A stretch of 64,000 nt of DNA from Rosistilla carotiformis (GTDB lineage Bacteria > Planctomycetota > Planctomycetia > Pirellulales > Pirellulaceae): the NCBI RefSeq assembly GCF_007753095.1, contig NZ_CP036348.1:5247411-5311410 (forward strand), in the 5' to 3' direction. The notes beneath the pieces were generated by a model. The model saw only the letters and a program-made list of their open reading frames with translations, was not told the origin of the DNA and did no database searches. The position numbers and the translations under genes were made by a program. This document shows, piece after piece, positions 1 to 8,684 of this stretch (the first letter of the stretch is position 1; every line of letters starts with the position of its first letter).

Positions 1-364
1 GCGTCGTGATGCCGTGGCCGTACATCCGCGATCCATCGTGCCGACCATAATAGCCTTCATCATCCTGACGCCCGTCGGCAAGCACGTAAGCCAACCCCTT
101 GGTGACCGCTTCGCCAGCGGGAGTTGGATCGCCCGGCAGATGTCCGACCGAAGCCAACGCCATGATCGCCAAGGAGGTCATCGTGGTGTCGTGGCTGCGA
201 TCGACAATCGCTCCATCGGCTCGTTGCTTGCCGACCAAAAAAAGAACGGCCTTGTCGACGGCGCGGTCGATTTCGTCTCGCTCAAAACTGGAGTCTGCCG
301 CAGAGGCTGGAGTTGCGGTTGCAAACAGCAACGCCAGCAGGGCAAGTGACGATCGACAACACAT
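1..364 (-). CDS. Prenyltransferase/squalene-oxidase-repeat secreted protein (partial, C-terminus outside window)
   Basis: The first 121 codons of a minus-strand gene that runs off the left edge of the window. It begins with ATG at 362-364 and a signal peptide (MCCRSS then LALLALLFATATPASA, likely cut after ASA). The mature part has the alpha-helical repeat pattern of squalene-cyclase/prenyltransferase-fold proteins: KAVLFLVGKQRADGAI, then TTMTSLAIMALASVGH, then GLAYVLADGRQDDEGYYG. Planctomycetes have many secreted proteins with this fold; most have no proven enzyme activity. It lies 95 bp downstream of the pseudopilus operon in the same orientation and may be co-transcribed. Function is inferred from fold only. 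Confidence 0.7.
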   Translation of the reverse strand, partial: MCCRSSLALLALLFATATPASAADSSFERDEIDRAVDKAVLFLVGKQRADGAIVDRSHDTTMTSLAIMALASVGHLPGDPTPAGEAVTKGLAYVLADGRQDDEGYYGRHDGSRMYGHGITT

Positions 365-459
365 GCTACGGAACCGAGTTGTAGGGGAGTGGATGGAACA
401 CCGGACCAATCATCCGCAACCGATTCGCGTTCCGGCGTCTTCTTCCGCCGGACGATCGA

Positions 460-1638
460 CTAGTTCAAATCGTCCGCCTTGGCGTCGGCCAAGCTGCGGT
501 CGTGTCGCAGAATGAAACGTTGATCATCGCTTTCGAAAACCGCAAAACGATCGGTCACTTCCACGATTGTACCCTCGATCGAACCGACTTTGAACGTATC
601 GCCGACTTTCAATTTCAGCAGCTTGTTCTGCGTCCGAACGCGAATCCACGCACTCCATTGACCGCGGCTTTGCACCAACCCGGTCAGCACCGCCTGTTGC
701 GATTCGTCAAACGGCGGCGGCCCCTCGGCGACGACAGGCTCCGGCGGCGGATCGCCCACTTTGAAAACCAGCATCGTTTCGATCTCGCGACTTGGCAAAC
801 CGTCGTCCCAAGCTCGCACCTTGATATCGAATTCTCCCTTCTCCTTCGGGCGGCCGATCAATTCGCCGCGGCTGAATTGCATGCCGGCGGGAAGATCGCC
901 AACGACTTCGTATTCGACGCGGTGATCCTTATCGGGGTCATCGAACTTCAACCGCTTCGAGAAATCGGTATCGATCGATGCCGTCAATGTCTTTTCGCCA
1001 CTGTAACGCGGTGGCTGGTTCGCGGGACTGAACATGTTGCGGTTGACGATCGTTTCGACCAACAGCGGCGCAACCCCATCGACTCGCGGATCGGTCGTGC
1101 TGGGAGCGGGCTGATCTCGCGCCGCATCGGCCAGGGCGATCGCTTCGACATCGATGTTCATCAACAACTTCCCCTCTTCGCTCGAGGGGCGCAGGACCAA
1201 CTTCTTGGCGCGTTGCAGATAGTTCTTCTCGTGGAAAGTCGTCAGGAATTCACTGACCTTTTGAATGTTCCCCACGCCGCCGATCCGGAACGTGTAGACG
1301 CGATACAGTTTGTTCGATCCCTGTTCGCCCACATAATCGACAGCTCGATTTTGCAGTCCCGAAGCGCTAACCAACTTCTCCAGCCATTCCTTGTATTCGG
1401 CCTGAGCCCGCTGGGGATCGCTGGGGAGAGAACGTCGACGGTATTCGGCGATCTGGGTTTCCGCCTGCAAGCCGGCAAATTCCTGCTCTTGCTGATCCAG
1501 CAACTTGTCTTCCAAGTTCCGCAGCTTGTTCGCCCGCGTCTGCAGCCCCGATCGATACCCGCTGAGACTGAACTGCAGCCCCACGGCAACGACCAAACCG
1601 CCAACCAAATAGACAAGTAATTTTTCGCGTTGGTTCAT
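460..1638 (-). CDS. Type II secretion GspM/PilO-like protein with a C-terminal GspC/PilP-like domain
   Basis: A 392-residue inner-membrane protein, last gene of the pseudopilus operon. Residues about 9-27 form one transmembrane helix (LVYLVGGLVVAVGLQF), followed by a coiled coil (about 30-75) and a PilO/GspM-like ferredoxin-type domain (about 80-170). Residues about 215-300 look like a cadherin/dystroglycan-type Ig domain (VEYEVVGDLPAGMQFSRGEL, then a VRAWDDG segment). Residues about 318-385 (LTGLVQSRGQWSAWIRV, LKLKVGDTFKVGSIEGTIVE, DRFAVF) resemble the small beta domain of GspC/PilP that contacts the secretin. GspM is normally about 160-200 residues, so this protein is much larger. Its ATG overlaps the stop of the GspL-like gene by 4 bp, implying coupled translation. 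Confidence 0.65.
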   Translation of the reverse strand: MNQREKLLVYLVGGLVVAVGLQFSLSGYRSGLQTRANKLRNLEDKLLDQQEQEFAGLQAETQIAEYRRRSLPSDPQRAQAEYKEWLEKLVSASGLQNRAVDYVGEQGSNKLYRVYTFRIGGVGNIQKVSEFLTTFHEKNYLQRAKKLVLRPSSEEGKLLMNIDVEAIALADAARDQPAPSTTDPRVDGVAPLLVETIVNRNMFSPANQPPRYSGEKTLTASIDTDFSKRLKFDDPDKDHRVEYEVVGDLPAGMQFSRGELIGRPKEKGEFDIKVRAWDDGLPSREIETMLVFKVGDPPPEPVVAEGPPPFDESQQAVLTGLVQSRGQWSAWIRVRTQNKLLKLKVGDTFKVGSIEGTIVEVTDRFAVFESDDQRFILRHDRSLADAKADDLN

Positions 1639-3368
1639 GCGGACACCTCGTCGCTCTTGCTTTCGTCGCTCTCTGATGCGTCGCTATCGCTTGCGTCGGC
1701 TTTGGTTTCTTCCGTATCCGATTCGTCGGCTTTCGATTCGCCCGCGGCGGGATCTGCTTGATCGGAATCGTTTGCTGGCGTCGCGGCTTCGGTCGTGGTC
1801 GACTCTTCTTCGCCGGAACCCTCCGGCGTTGTATCCGCTTCGGTCTTCACAGGCTCTTCGGTTTTCGCAGGCGCCTCTTTCGCATCCGCCTGCGCGGCCT
1901 TGGGTTCAGCCGAATCGACAACTACCGGCGCGGCGAGTCGTTGCTCACGAACGCTTGCCGCTGGGATGCGGATCGTATCGTTGAACTGGAACTTAAAAGT
2001 CTCGTTCCGCGGATCGCTCTTCACCCCGTCGCCGGTCACCGCGTGGTCGGCGTCGCGCAATTGGCTCTCCATCGCGATCACCGCTGCCGGTTCGCGAGCG
2101 ACGCCTTTGATCGACATCGTCGCGCCCCCGCGTGGATCGGCAGCGACCGTCAACTGCTCGACTTGCATCTGTTCAGGCGGACCTAAGTTTTCACTCAGGT
2201 ATGCCAACTCGCCCAGCATAAAGACATCGCCGTCGAGGAACTGGTCGATGCGAGCCAGGTTTGCTTTGCTGATTTGCGCCGCGGCAACCGCATCGTTCAA
2301 ATCGTTGCTGGCAACCAATGTCTGTTGGTACTTGGCATCCAAGCGACTCAGTTGACTCCACGCCAACCAACCGATCAACAACACCACCGCAGCGGCCAGC
2401 CCGCCATACAACGCGTAGCGATCGCGATTTGATTTCGGTTCGGGCGGACGACGTGGGTTCAGGAAATCGATCAGCCCTTCGCCCTTCAGCACGTCCCCTT
2501 CCAAGAGGCCCAAGAGCGGCGCGAAGCGGCCGATGTATTGTGGCATTCCATTGGGAAGCGCGGCCGGCATTTCGACCAGACTGAAGGGATCGACCGATTG
2601 AGCTTCGATTCCCAGTTGTGCGGTCAATTGCTGACGCAGTTCGGCATGATACGCGGGGTTGCCCCAGACGATGATCTGCCGTTGGCTGGAATTGCTGCCG
2701 TCGCGGCGAACGGCCATCAAACTGCGACGCGTTTCGTTGACGATCGTCCGCAGCCGAGCTTGCTCGTCCGTTGGAACGCGAACCGAACGCAAGAAGGCGG
2801 GCGTCTTGCCACGCATCACGATCAGATCGACCTCGTCGGCCAACGTATCGATCAGGATCGTCTCGCCCGAATCGGGCTGCTTCAGCAGCTGGAACAGCGC
2901 CGCGGCCGCGGTCGGACGCAGCACGATCCGCTGCAACTGCAGTTCCGATGGCTCGCAGACCCGGCGAATCTCTTCGATGTGTTCGGGAGCCAAAGCGGCC
3001 GCGGCAACTTCGACTCCCGTTTCGCTGCGAGCGATCGGCAGGTAATCGATCGCCGCCCGTTCCCCCGCGGCGGCGAACTGCCGAACCGCTTGAAACCGCA
3101 CCACATCGGGAAGCTCTTCATCGGGAATCGCCGGCAGACTCAATTGGCGCAGCTCCGCCCGGCCTCGTCCAATCGCTATCAGCGTCGGCAATTTCTGCAG
3201 CCCACGCTCTGCCAATGCGTCGGCCAACTGCTTGCCAATCGCTTCGGGCTTCGCTCCGCTGATGTCGACCGTAAAGACATCGGTGACGACAAACCGATTG
3301 CCGCGCGGCCGCGCCGCGACCACGCGGATCTCGTTGTCGTCCCATTCGATTGCTAACTGCTTTGCCAT
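1635..3368 (-). CDS. Type II secretion GspL-like (PilM-PilN fusion) assembly protein with acidic tail
   Basis: 577 residues. The N-terminal about 300 residues have the actin-like PilM/GspL fold (IEWDDNEIRVVAA start, ILIDTLADEVDLIVMR, a long middle segment). A single transmembrane helix lies near residues 321-343 (YGGLAAAVVLLIGWLAW), followed by a PilN-like periplasmic domain (about 350-475). The last about 93 residues are a low-complexity tail rich in Glu, Asp, Ser, Thr and Ala. GspL links the cytoplasmic GspE ATPase to the inner-membrane platform; GspE is not in this window. It overlaps the GspM-like gene by 4 bp and starts 40 bp after gspK. Family placement rests on architecture and operon position. 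Confidence 0.72.
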   Translation of the reverse strand: MAKQLAIEWDDNEIRVVAARPRGNRFVVTDVFTVDISGAKPEAIGKQLADALAERGLQKLPTLIAIGRGRAELRQLSLPAIPDEELPDVVRFQAVRQFAAAGERAAIDYLPIARSETGVEVAAAALAPEHIEEIRRVCEPSELQLQRIVLRPTAAAALFQLLKQPDSGETILIDTLADEVDLIVMRGKTPAFLRSVRVPTDEQARLRTIVNETRRSLMAVRRDGSNSSQRQIIVWGNPAYHAELRQQLTAQLGIEAQSVDPFSLVEMPAALPNGMPQYIGRFAPLLGLLEGDVLKGEGLIDFLNPRRPPEPKSNRDRYALYGGLAAAVVLLIGWLAWSQLSRLDAKYQQTLVASNDLNDAVAAAQISKANLARIDQFLDGDVFMLGELAYLSENLGPPEQMQVEQLTVAADPRGGATMSIKGVAREPAAVIAMESQLRDADHAVTGDGVKSDPRNETFKFQFNDTIRIPAASVREQRLAAPVVVDSAEPKAAQADAKEAPAKTEEPVKTEADTTPEGSGEEESTTTEAATPANDSDQADPAAGESKADESDTEETKADASDSDASESDESKSDEVSA

Positions 3369-3408
3369 GTTTCTTTGCCGTATGCTTCCGCGGTATTCTC
3401 TCGCTGCA

Positions 3409-5160
3409 CTACTCTGCGATACTTAATGTTTGCATCCCGTCCTCGCCACGGACGCCCAACGTGCCGACGTCAAAGCCACGTCCCAAATGACTCAGGCTTC
3501 GCCAATAAACGATGTCGGGATTGATCGTCGTCGCGTCGATCACGACTTCCACCCGCGCCGACTGATTCGCCCCTTCGAAATAGCCGACAACTTGAGCTCG
3601 GTAGACATCGCCCCCGGCGGTGACCAACGGCAACAGTTGTCGCATCTGTTCCAACGTCACGATCCCTTCGACCAACGGCCAGGTCTCAAAGCGTCGGTTC
3701 TCGCTCTCGGATTGCTCGCCGCGGGCCTCGACCAACGCCAGCGCCGTCTCTTCCTCCAAGATGGGCAGACCGTAAATCAGTTCCGCCGGACATTCATTCA
3801 GATTAATCCGTCCCGGCATCGAATCGTAGTCTTTCGAGGTCAACAAGCCCATTAAATAAGGCATGTAGGTCGCCATCGCTAACGGTTCGTCCGCAAACGG
3901 CGATTGGTAGACCGTTTGATCGTTCCCTTCGCCAACGACCACGGTCGCTCCGACCAAGTCCAACAGCTGCGAGACCTCGACTTTCCCCTCCGATAGATCC
4001 AGAGAGCCCAAGGCCGAGGAGGTCCACGCTTGCCCGCCGCTCGCCTGCGACACCGCCTCGGCGGCATCCGAATCGCCCCCTGCCGTGGCCGTGGCACCCG
4101 ATTGCCCGGCGACGCGGTAGGCGACGATAAAACTGGCCCAATCTTCGTTGCCCAACACGTCGGTCAGATCGGCTTGCAATTGTTCCAGATCTTCGGCGTT
4201 GACATCCACGCGGTCCGCCCCATCGGCGGTCTTGTTCCCTTCGCGGCTGTAGACCGTCAGGTACGCAGACCAGCCGAGCGATGCGGTCGATTGATCGCCC
4301 GTCGTAATGTAGGTCTGTTCGATCGGATCGATGATGCCATTGCGATTGGTGTCGGCACCAAACAGCAGCTCCGGCGTCACACCGCGAACCAACAGCAGCT
4401 CCTCCACGCTGTCCAACGGTCCGTTCTTGGGACCGTACGGCGTCGGCAGGGCGTTGTAATAATCGTACTCGGCGCCGAAGTCGCGTTGTTCGTCGTCTTC
4501 GTCCAACCAATCCAAGATCGAATCGGCGACGTCTTCGGTCATGTTGGGAAGCGCCATCAGCAGCTCGCGGGCGATGCTGTCGCTGACCACCATCTGATCG
4601 GTATCCGCCAACCCCAGATCGGCCGCCGCTTGCAACGCTTCGTCGCCGACGGCATAGTTCTCTTCGATCACCGTCAACACGTTCAAATTCAGCCGCGCCG
4701 ATTCGTTTTGCAACCCGTACCGGATTCCCGAAAACTCTCCCATCGCATCGATCGACGGCGCGATCACTGTGACGTTGCCGCGACGCTGCGGATCGAGATC
4801 GGGTACCACATTGATCGCTTGGAACATCGCCGGATTGTTGTCGACGCCTCCCAGCTCCTCGCGGCCGGTAGGCGTTTGAGCGAGCATCAACCGCGCCAAC
4901 TCCGTCCCCGATTCGACGAGCATGTCGGCTTGCGTTTTGCGTCCGCTCAAAATCGTCGATTCGTCGTAAGCCAACATCAGGTCGGTAAACGAATAAGCAG
5001 CCATCGTGCTCACCGCGATCACAACAAGTGCGATCAGCAGGAAGATCCCGCGACGGGCGCGACGCGGGACGCACTGCTTTGTCGGCGCCCGATCATCCTC
5101 TTCGACCACCAACGCGGGATCGAGCTCGACAGGGCATCGCAATTTATCCACTTGTGCCAT
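3409..5160 (-). CDS. gspK: Type II secretion system minor pseudopilin GspK-like protein
   Basis: 583 residues. After a basic leader (RRARRG near residue 33) comes a hydrophobic helix (IFLLIALVVIAVSTMAAYSF) typical of the prepilin-like N-terminus of GspK; the Glu at position +5 is absent, as is common in this family. The body contains the GspK signature region, a helix-hairpin-helix-type segment (NMTEDVADSILDWLDEDDE, then SVEELLLVRGVTPELLFG), and a second HHH-like stretch near residues 465-490 (INLNECPAELIYGLPIL). GspK caps the pseudopilus tip with GspI and GspJ. The Ala/Gly/Ser-rich insertion near residues 355-375 is not typical. It is 3 bp from gspJ, so the operon is tight. Confidence 0.85.
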   Translation of the reverse strand: MAQVDKLRCPVELDPALVVEEDDRAPTKQCVPRRARRGIFLLIALVVIAVSTMAAYSFTDLMLAYDESTILSGRKTQADMLVESGTELARLMLAQTPTGREELGGVDNNPAMFQAINVVPDLDPQRRGNVTVIAPSIDAMGEFSGIRYGLQNESARLNLNVLTVIEENYAVGDEALQAAADLGLADTDQMVVSDSIARELLMALPNMTEDVADSILDWLDEDDEQRDFGAEYDYYNALPTPYGPKNGPLDSVEELLLVRGVTPELLFGADTNRNGIIDPIEQTYITTGDQSTASLGWSAYLTVYSREGNKTADGADRVDVNAEDLEQLQADLTDVLGNEDWASFIVAYRVAGQSGATATAGGDSDAAEAVSQASGGQAWTSSALGSLDLSEGKVEVSQLLDLVGATVVVGEGNDQTVYQSPFADEPLAMATYMPYLMGLLTSKDYDSMPGRINLNECPAELIYGLPILEEETALALVEARGEQSESENRRFETWPLVEGIVTLEQMRQLLPLVTAGGDVYRAQVVGYFEGANQSARVEVVIDATTINPDIVYWRSLSHLGRGFDVGTLGVRGEDGMQTLSIAE

Positions 5161-5163
5161 GGT

Positions 5164-6192
5164 TTAAAGCCCCGCTGCGGAAAGGTCGGTCTCGGTCATT
5201 TCCTCTTCGGACACGATCTGCGCCATCGGCAAACGGACCATCAAATCATAGACGTCACCGGTCGTCGGATCCCCAGCGGTCGCAAGGCCTGCAGTTGCCG
5301 GATCCTCGGCCGAACCGGGCGGCTTGCCGAGCGTTAGCCGAATCTGAACGGCGATCGGCAAACCTTGCAATTCGTCGGAATTCCATTCGTAGATCCACTG
5401 CGTGCCATCGAAGTAAGCGAACTCGATCTGCAGCACCTCCGGCGCCAACACGTCGCCGGTCTGATTCAACCGCATCACGTCTCCCGATTCGGAGGCGTAT
5501 GTTGTCAGTTCGCGGGAGAGCGCTCGTCGCACAAGGCCGCTGCTAGATTGCAGGTTCGTCGCCCCGCCGCTGCTCAATTGTCCGATGCTGTCGCCAACGC
5601 CCGACAGATTTGCTTGCTGGACAAAATAGGCGACCGTCTTGACGTCGCTCGGCATGTCTTGAATTCCGACGTCGGTCGGATTGGTCAACATCGGCAAATA
5701 CTCTTCCATCCGCGGCAGCCGGCTGACGTCGAATTGGATCTGATATTGATTGCCGATCAGACCTGGGCGAACCGTTGAAGCCATCGAATCGGAGATCGCT
5801 GTCGCTTCTAATTCGTCCCCCTCCTCCACGGTCACCGCATCGGATTCGGAACTCGACGAGGAACCACTCGAAGCGCCCGCGGCAGCTCCCGTCGCCGACG
5901 AGGCCAGGACTTCGGCGAGCGCACCGGCATCAAACTCTTGCGGATAGATACAAGCCTGCAGATCTTCAGCAATCATTCGCAGGATCGCTCGAGCCAGTTG
6001 CGTTCGGCGGGCTTCGGAATCGCGAACGTTCAACTGCATCGCATAAAACTGCATTGCAAATCCGATCATGCTCATCAACACGACGCTCAAGCCCAACGCG
6101 ACGACAACTTCGAACAGCGTGAAGCCGCGGCGAGTCGCTTGGTAGCGACAAGCCCTCGCCGTCGATCGGTGGTGAAAGACCTCGCGGATCAT
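5164..6192 (-). CDS. gspJ: Type II secretion system minor pseudopilin GspJ-like protein
   Basis: 342 residues with a class III prepilin leader: cleavage predicted after Gly23 (TRRG|FTLFE), with Phe at +1 and Glu at +5, followed by the helix VVVALGLSVVLMSMIGFAM. The body is beta-rich and carries a Ser/Gly/Glu insertion around residues 95-125. Size and position between gspI and gspK point to GspJ, a pseudopilus tip subunit. The start overlaps the gspI stop by 4 bp, so translation is probably coupled. GspJ is usually about 200 residues, so this version is long, mainly through the insertion and the C-terminal part. Confidence 0.82.
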   Translation of the reverse strand: MIREVFHHRSTARACRYQATRRGFTLFEVVVALGLSVVLMSMIGFAMQFYAMQLNVRDSEARRTQLARAILRMIAEDLQACIYPQEFDAGALAEVLASSATGAAAGASSGSSSSSESDAVTVEEGDELEATAISDSMASTVRPGLIGNQYQIQFDVSRLPRMEEYLPMLTNPTDVGIQDMPSDVKTVAYFVQQANLSGVGDSIGQLSSGGATNLQSSSGLVRRALSRELTTYASESGDVMRLNQTGDVLAPEVLQIEFAYFDGTQWIYEWNSDELQGLPIAVQIRLTLGKPPGSAEDPATAGLATAGDPTTGDVYDLMVRLPMAQIVSEEEMTETDLSAAGL

Positions 6193-6716
6193 ATCCCCGC
6201 TCCATCGCTAGTCGCCATCGCTTCTTCTTCCGCTGCCAATGCCGCCGCTTCGTCCTCTAGGCCTTGCAGGTCCATCGCCGGATCGATGATCCAACGCGTT
6301 AACGTGAAATCAACAGGCACCACCGATGCATCCTGCGACACCGACTGAACTCTGACTTGAACGGAAACCATCCCCGACATCGGCGCCGGTTCGGTAAGCA
6401 CCGAATACTCCCATTGCCGAAGCGTGTCATTGGACTCCAACGATACGTTGGCGATCGGTTGCGGACCGGCAGAATTCAACATCACTTCGGCCATCTTCGA
6501 TTCGCACATGATCTGGGCGCGGGCCAAGTCGCGGGCTTCGATCGCCGCTTTGGCTCCGTTGGAAACTATATTCCCCAACATCGCCATCGCGATCCCAAAG
6601 ATCGCGATCGCCAAAATGATCTCAAATAACGAGAACCCCGTCCGAAGAATTGTTTTGTGGAACGTTGCGGGGCGACGGGTTGGAAGCTCGTGTGACCAGG
6701 CGGTTTTAACTTTCAT
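6189..6716 (-). CDS. gspI: Type II secretion system minor pseudopilin GspI-like protein
   Basis: 175 residues. The leader is unusually long (27 residues) and ends in the prepilin peptidase site TG|FSLFE with Glu at +5, followed by IILAIAIFGIAMAMLG. The short globular domain and the position between gspH and gspJ identify it as the GspI-like tip subunit. The ATG lies 11 bp inside the end of gspH. A shorter start is possible, but there is no other Met before the cleavage site, so the given start is needed for any leader. Confidence 0.82.
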   Translation of the reverse strand: MKVKTAWSHELPTRRPATFHKTILRTGFSLFEIILAIAIFGIAMAMLGNIVSNGAKAAIEARDLARAQIMCESKMAEVMLNSAGPQPIANVSLESNDTLRQWEYSVLTEPAPMSGMVSVQVRVQSVSQDASVVPVDFTLTRWIIDPAMDLQGLEDEAAALAAEEEAMATSDGAGI

Positions 6717-7359
6717 CGCTCGTCACCTCCGAAACCGTCGCTTCGCCGGTCAGCCCACGCAATTGGACTTTGACGATGCTGCCATCCTCGGATTTCACTC
6801 GAACCACCGCCGTGCTGGTCGTTCCATCGGCGTACAGCAGAATTGGTTGCGACCATCCCTCTTCGGCTGCCATCGCGGCTTGTTGAAGAATGAACATGCT
6901 GCGCTGCGACGATTCGACTTGTTCGTCGGCAAAGACGATGTTTTCGGGCAGCTCCAAGACATCCGCGGCCGTTGGTTCGGGAGGCGTGTAGCTGGCGACA
7001 GCGGCTTGAGTTCCCGCGGTCCCCGGCAACGTCTGCCCCGACATGTCGGCAGCTTCGGTCATGTCGCTGGCATCGTTCCACGGCTGGACACTGTACCGGC
7101 TGGTGCCGATCTCGCAGCGGAACATGTGCGTCCGTCCGGTTCGCATCGCTTTGAGCCGCGATTGGGCAAGCACGATGCGAACTTCATCGCCGGCCCGTTT
7201 GATCCGCCCATCGGCCATCAGCACGCTGATCGCCGGAACGGCCATCGCCGACAAAGCGGCGATCAGAACCAAGACCAACAGCAGTTCCAACAGGGTGAAC
7301 CCTCGGCGAACTGCCCGCGGGCAGCGACGAGATGGAGTTGGAATCGGGGTTGGCTGCAT
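6706..7359 (-). CDS. gspH: Type II secretion system minor pseudopilin GspH-like protein
   Basis: 217 residues with a class III leader cut after Gly20 (RRG|FTLLE, Glu at +5) and the helix LLLVLVLIAALSAMAVPAI. GspH-type features follow: an ISVLMADGRIKRAGDEVRIV segment and a beta-rich C-terminal half ending near TASTAVVRVKSEDGSIVKV-type strands. It sits 17 bp downstream of gspG and overlaps gspI by 11 bp. It probably joins the GspG filament to the I-J-K tip complex. Confidence 0.82.
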   Translation of the reverse strand: MQPTPIPTPSRRCPRAVRRGFTLLELLLVLVLIAALSAMAVPAISVLMADGRIKRAGDEVRIVLAQSRLKAMRTGRTHMFRCEIGTSRYSVQPWNDASDMTEAADMSGQTLPGTAGTQAAVASYTPPEPTAADVLELPENIVFADEQVESSQRSMFILQQAAMAAEEGWSQPILLYADGTTSTAVVRVKSEDGSIVKVQLRGLTGEATVSEVTSDES

Positions 7360-7376
7360 GATGTTGTCCGTCAGAC

Positions 7377-7796
7377 CTAAACGGTACCGCTGGTCACAAC
7401 GACATCATCTTCGGATCCTTCCTGACCATCGGCCCCAGCGCTTCGCAATTCGAAGCCGGTGCCGCTGGGAGCGTACTTGTAGTTATTCCCCCAAGGATCC
7501 GCAGGGATCTCTTCATCGAAGTAGGGCCCCTTCCAGCGGGTGGGGTCGGCAATGTCGTTCGGCTTCTCGCGAAGACCTTCCAAGCTGCTCGGCAGGGTGC
7601 CGACTTGCAACTGATACAACTTGATCCCGCTCTTGATATTGTTCAGCTGGGTCCGAGCGGTGTCATCTTGGGCCCCCTTTTGGATGCCGACGAAATTCAC
7701 GGTCACAATTCCACCAATGATCACCAGGATGATCAAAACCAGCAGAACTTCCAACAACGTAAACGCCGCGCGAGGGCGCGATCGCTGCTTACGCAT
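7377..7796 (-). CDS. gspG: Type II secretion system major pseudopilin GspG
   Basis: 139 residues, the first gene of the operon. The N-terminus RAAFTLLEVLLVLIILVIIG is a major pseudopilin helix with Glu at +5. The residue before the cleavage site is Ala (RA|A|FTLLE context: Ala10-Ala11-Phe12), not the usual Gly. The body has the family hallmarks: QLNNIKSGIKLYQLQVGTLP, WKGPYFDEEIPADPWGN, and a C-terminal SAGADGQEGSEDDV loop that carries the Asp/Glu ligands of the GspG calcium site. A GGGAG ribosome-binding site lies about 8 nt upstream of the ATG. GspG builds the periplasmic pseudopilus that drives secretion through the GspD secretin; GspC, D, E and F are not in this window. Confidence 0.9.
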   Translation of the reverse strand: MRKQRSRPRAAFTLLEVLLVLIILVIIGGIVTVNFVGIQKGAQDDTARTQLNNIKSGIKLYQLQVGTLPSSLEGLREKPNDIADPTRWKGPYFDEEIPADPWGNNYKYAPSGTGFELRSAGADGQEGSEDDVVVTSGTV

Positions 7797-8135
7797 TCTT
7801 CATACTCCCTTGGACAAAACGGATCGAATCGCCATGGATTCATCCAGATTCAAGCGATTTGTTGCATCGCCCGACGCGTTGCACAATTTTTGACATTGTA
7901 TTCAACCCTGCCAGGCAAACATAGTTCCGGCGAATTTCGCAGCGGGTGCAACCGTTACAAACGGTCGCCTAGAAATCGAGGCACGGAAATTGCGGAAGAT
8001 CTGGAAAAACCAGCATTCCTTGGGATTTTTCAGGATCGCCCGGCAAATCGCAGTCCCAGTGACGCTTGACGCCCGATCGATTCCGTGTTAATTTCCGCCA
8101 ACCAAACGAGGCCCATCGGTCTCGAACCCAAATCC
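7797..8135. other. Intergenic region between gspG and tRNA-Ala
   Basis: About 340 bp separating the divergent gspG operon and the tRNA gene. No coding sequence is supported. It must hold the promoters of both transcription units, but no convincing -35/-10 pair was recognised. Confidence 0.5.
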
Positions 8136-8208
8136 GGGGGATTAGCTCAGTTGGGAGAGCGCCTGCATGGCATGCAGGAGGTCATCGGTTCAAGTCCGTT
8201 ATCCTCCA
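8136..8208 (+). tRNA. tRNA-Ala (anticodon GGC)
   Basis: A 73-nt cloverleaf. The acceptor arm GGGGGAT pairs with ATCCTCC and keeps the G3-U70 wobble, the main alanine identity element. The D arm is GCTC/GAGC, the anticodon arm CCTGC/GCAGG with loop ATGGCAT (anticodon GGC at 8169-8171), and the T loop is TTCAAGT. The discriminator is A. CCA is not encoded. One T-T mismatch is visible in the T stem. Confidence 0.95.
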
Positions 8209-8218
8209 CTCGAAAATG

Positions 8219-8253
8219 AAAGCCGCCGATCGAATGCGATCGTCGGCTTTTTT
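8219..8253 (+). terminator. Rho-independent terminator of tRNA-Ala
   Basis: Arms AAAGCCGCCGATCG and CGATCGTCGGCTTT pair around an AATG loop with one mismatch, and the right arm runs into a T tract. It lies 11 bp after the tRNA. Confidence 0.85.
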
Positions 8254-8684
8254 CATAGGCTTTTCGGTGTAAATCGCTGGTCTCAAAAAGTTCAATCAGT
8301 TCGTGCAATTTGGGGCATGAATTCGTAAGTGGCTTTCAACAAACCACTTGCTGGGTTTCACTGTCCACTATCCTTGCGGGCGGTGCAGCTATCGTTCGAG
8401 TCTGCAACGGGGAGCTTCAAATGTCCGGGTCGCGCTCCGAATCAATGCCATTCCATGGCAACTTCTTCTGTGGCTGAGGGTTTTGTCATTGCCTCCCATG
8501 TCGAATGCGTTGTGTCAGTCTTCGGTCAGGTGTGACCTCAATTTCATCTCCGAACACGTGACAAAGTTCATCCGGCTCGACAGTTGCGACTTTTTGAGTC
8601 TGGTCGATTTGCTCGGCCGCAGTATGAGTGGCGGGTAGAGCTTACTCAATCGCCAAAAATTGCACGCTCTCTAATCTTACGCAC
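8254..8684. other. Intergenic region after tRNA-Ala; no gene supported
   Basis: About 430 bp between the tRNA terminator and the end of the HxlR gene. Short open frames exist on the plus strand but have no recognisable product, ribosome-binding site or codon bias. Composition is less GC-rich than the flanks. No copy of the tRNA 3' end was found here. Confidence 0.5.

Noticed and set aside
502-1620. Long plus-strand open frame opposite the GspM-like gene
   Set aside because: It lacks family features and mirrors the GC-rich codon pattern of the real gene on the minus strand.
4030-5337. A 435-codon plus-strand frame opposite gspK/gspJ
   Set aside because: It is a shadow of two well-supported pseudopilin genes and crosses their junction.
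8254-8684. Short open frames after tRNA-Ala and possible attachment-site copy
   Set aside because: No ribosome-binding site or family, and no copy of the tRNA 3' end was found here or near 13000, so an integrated island cannot be shown.
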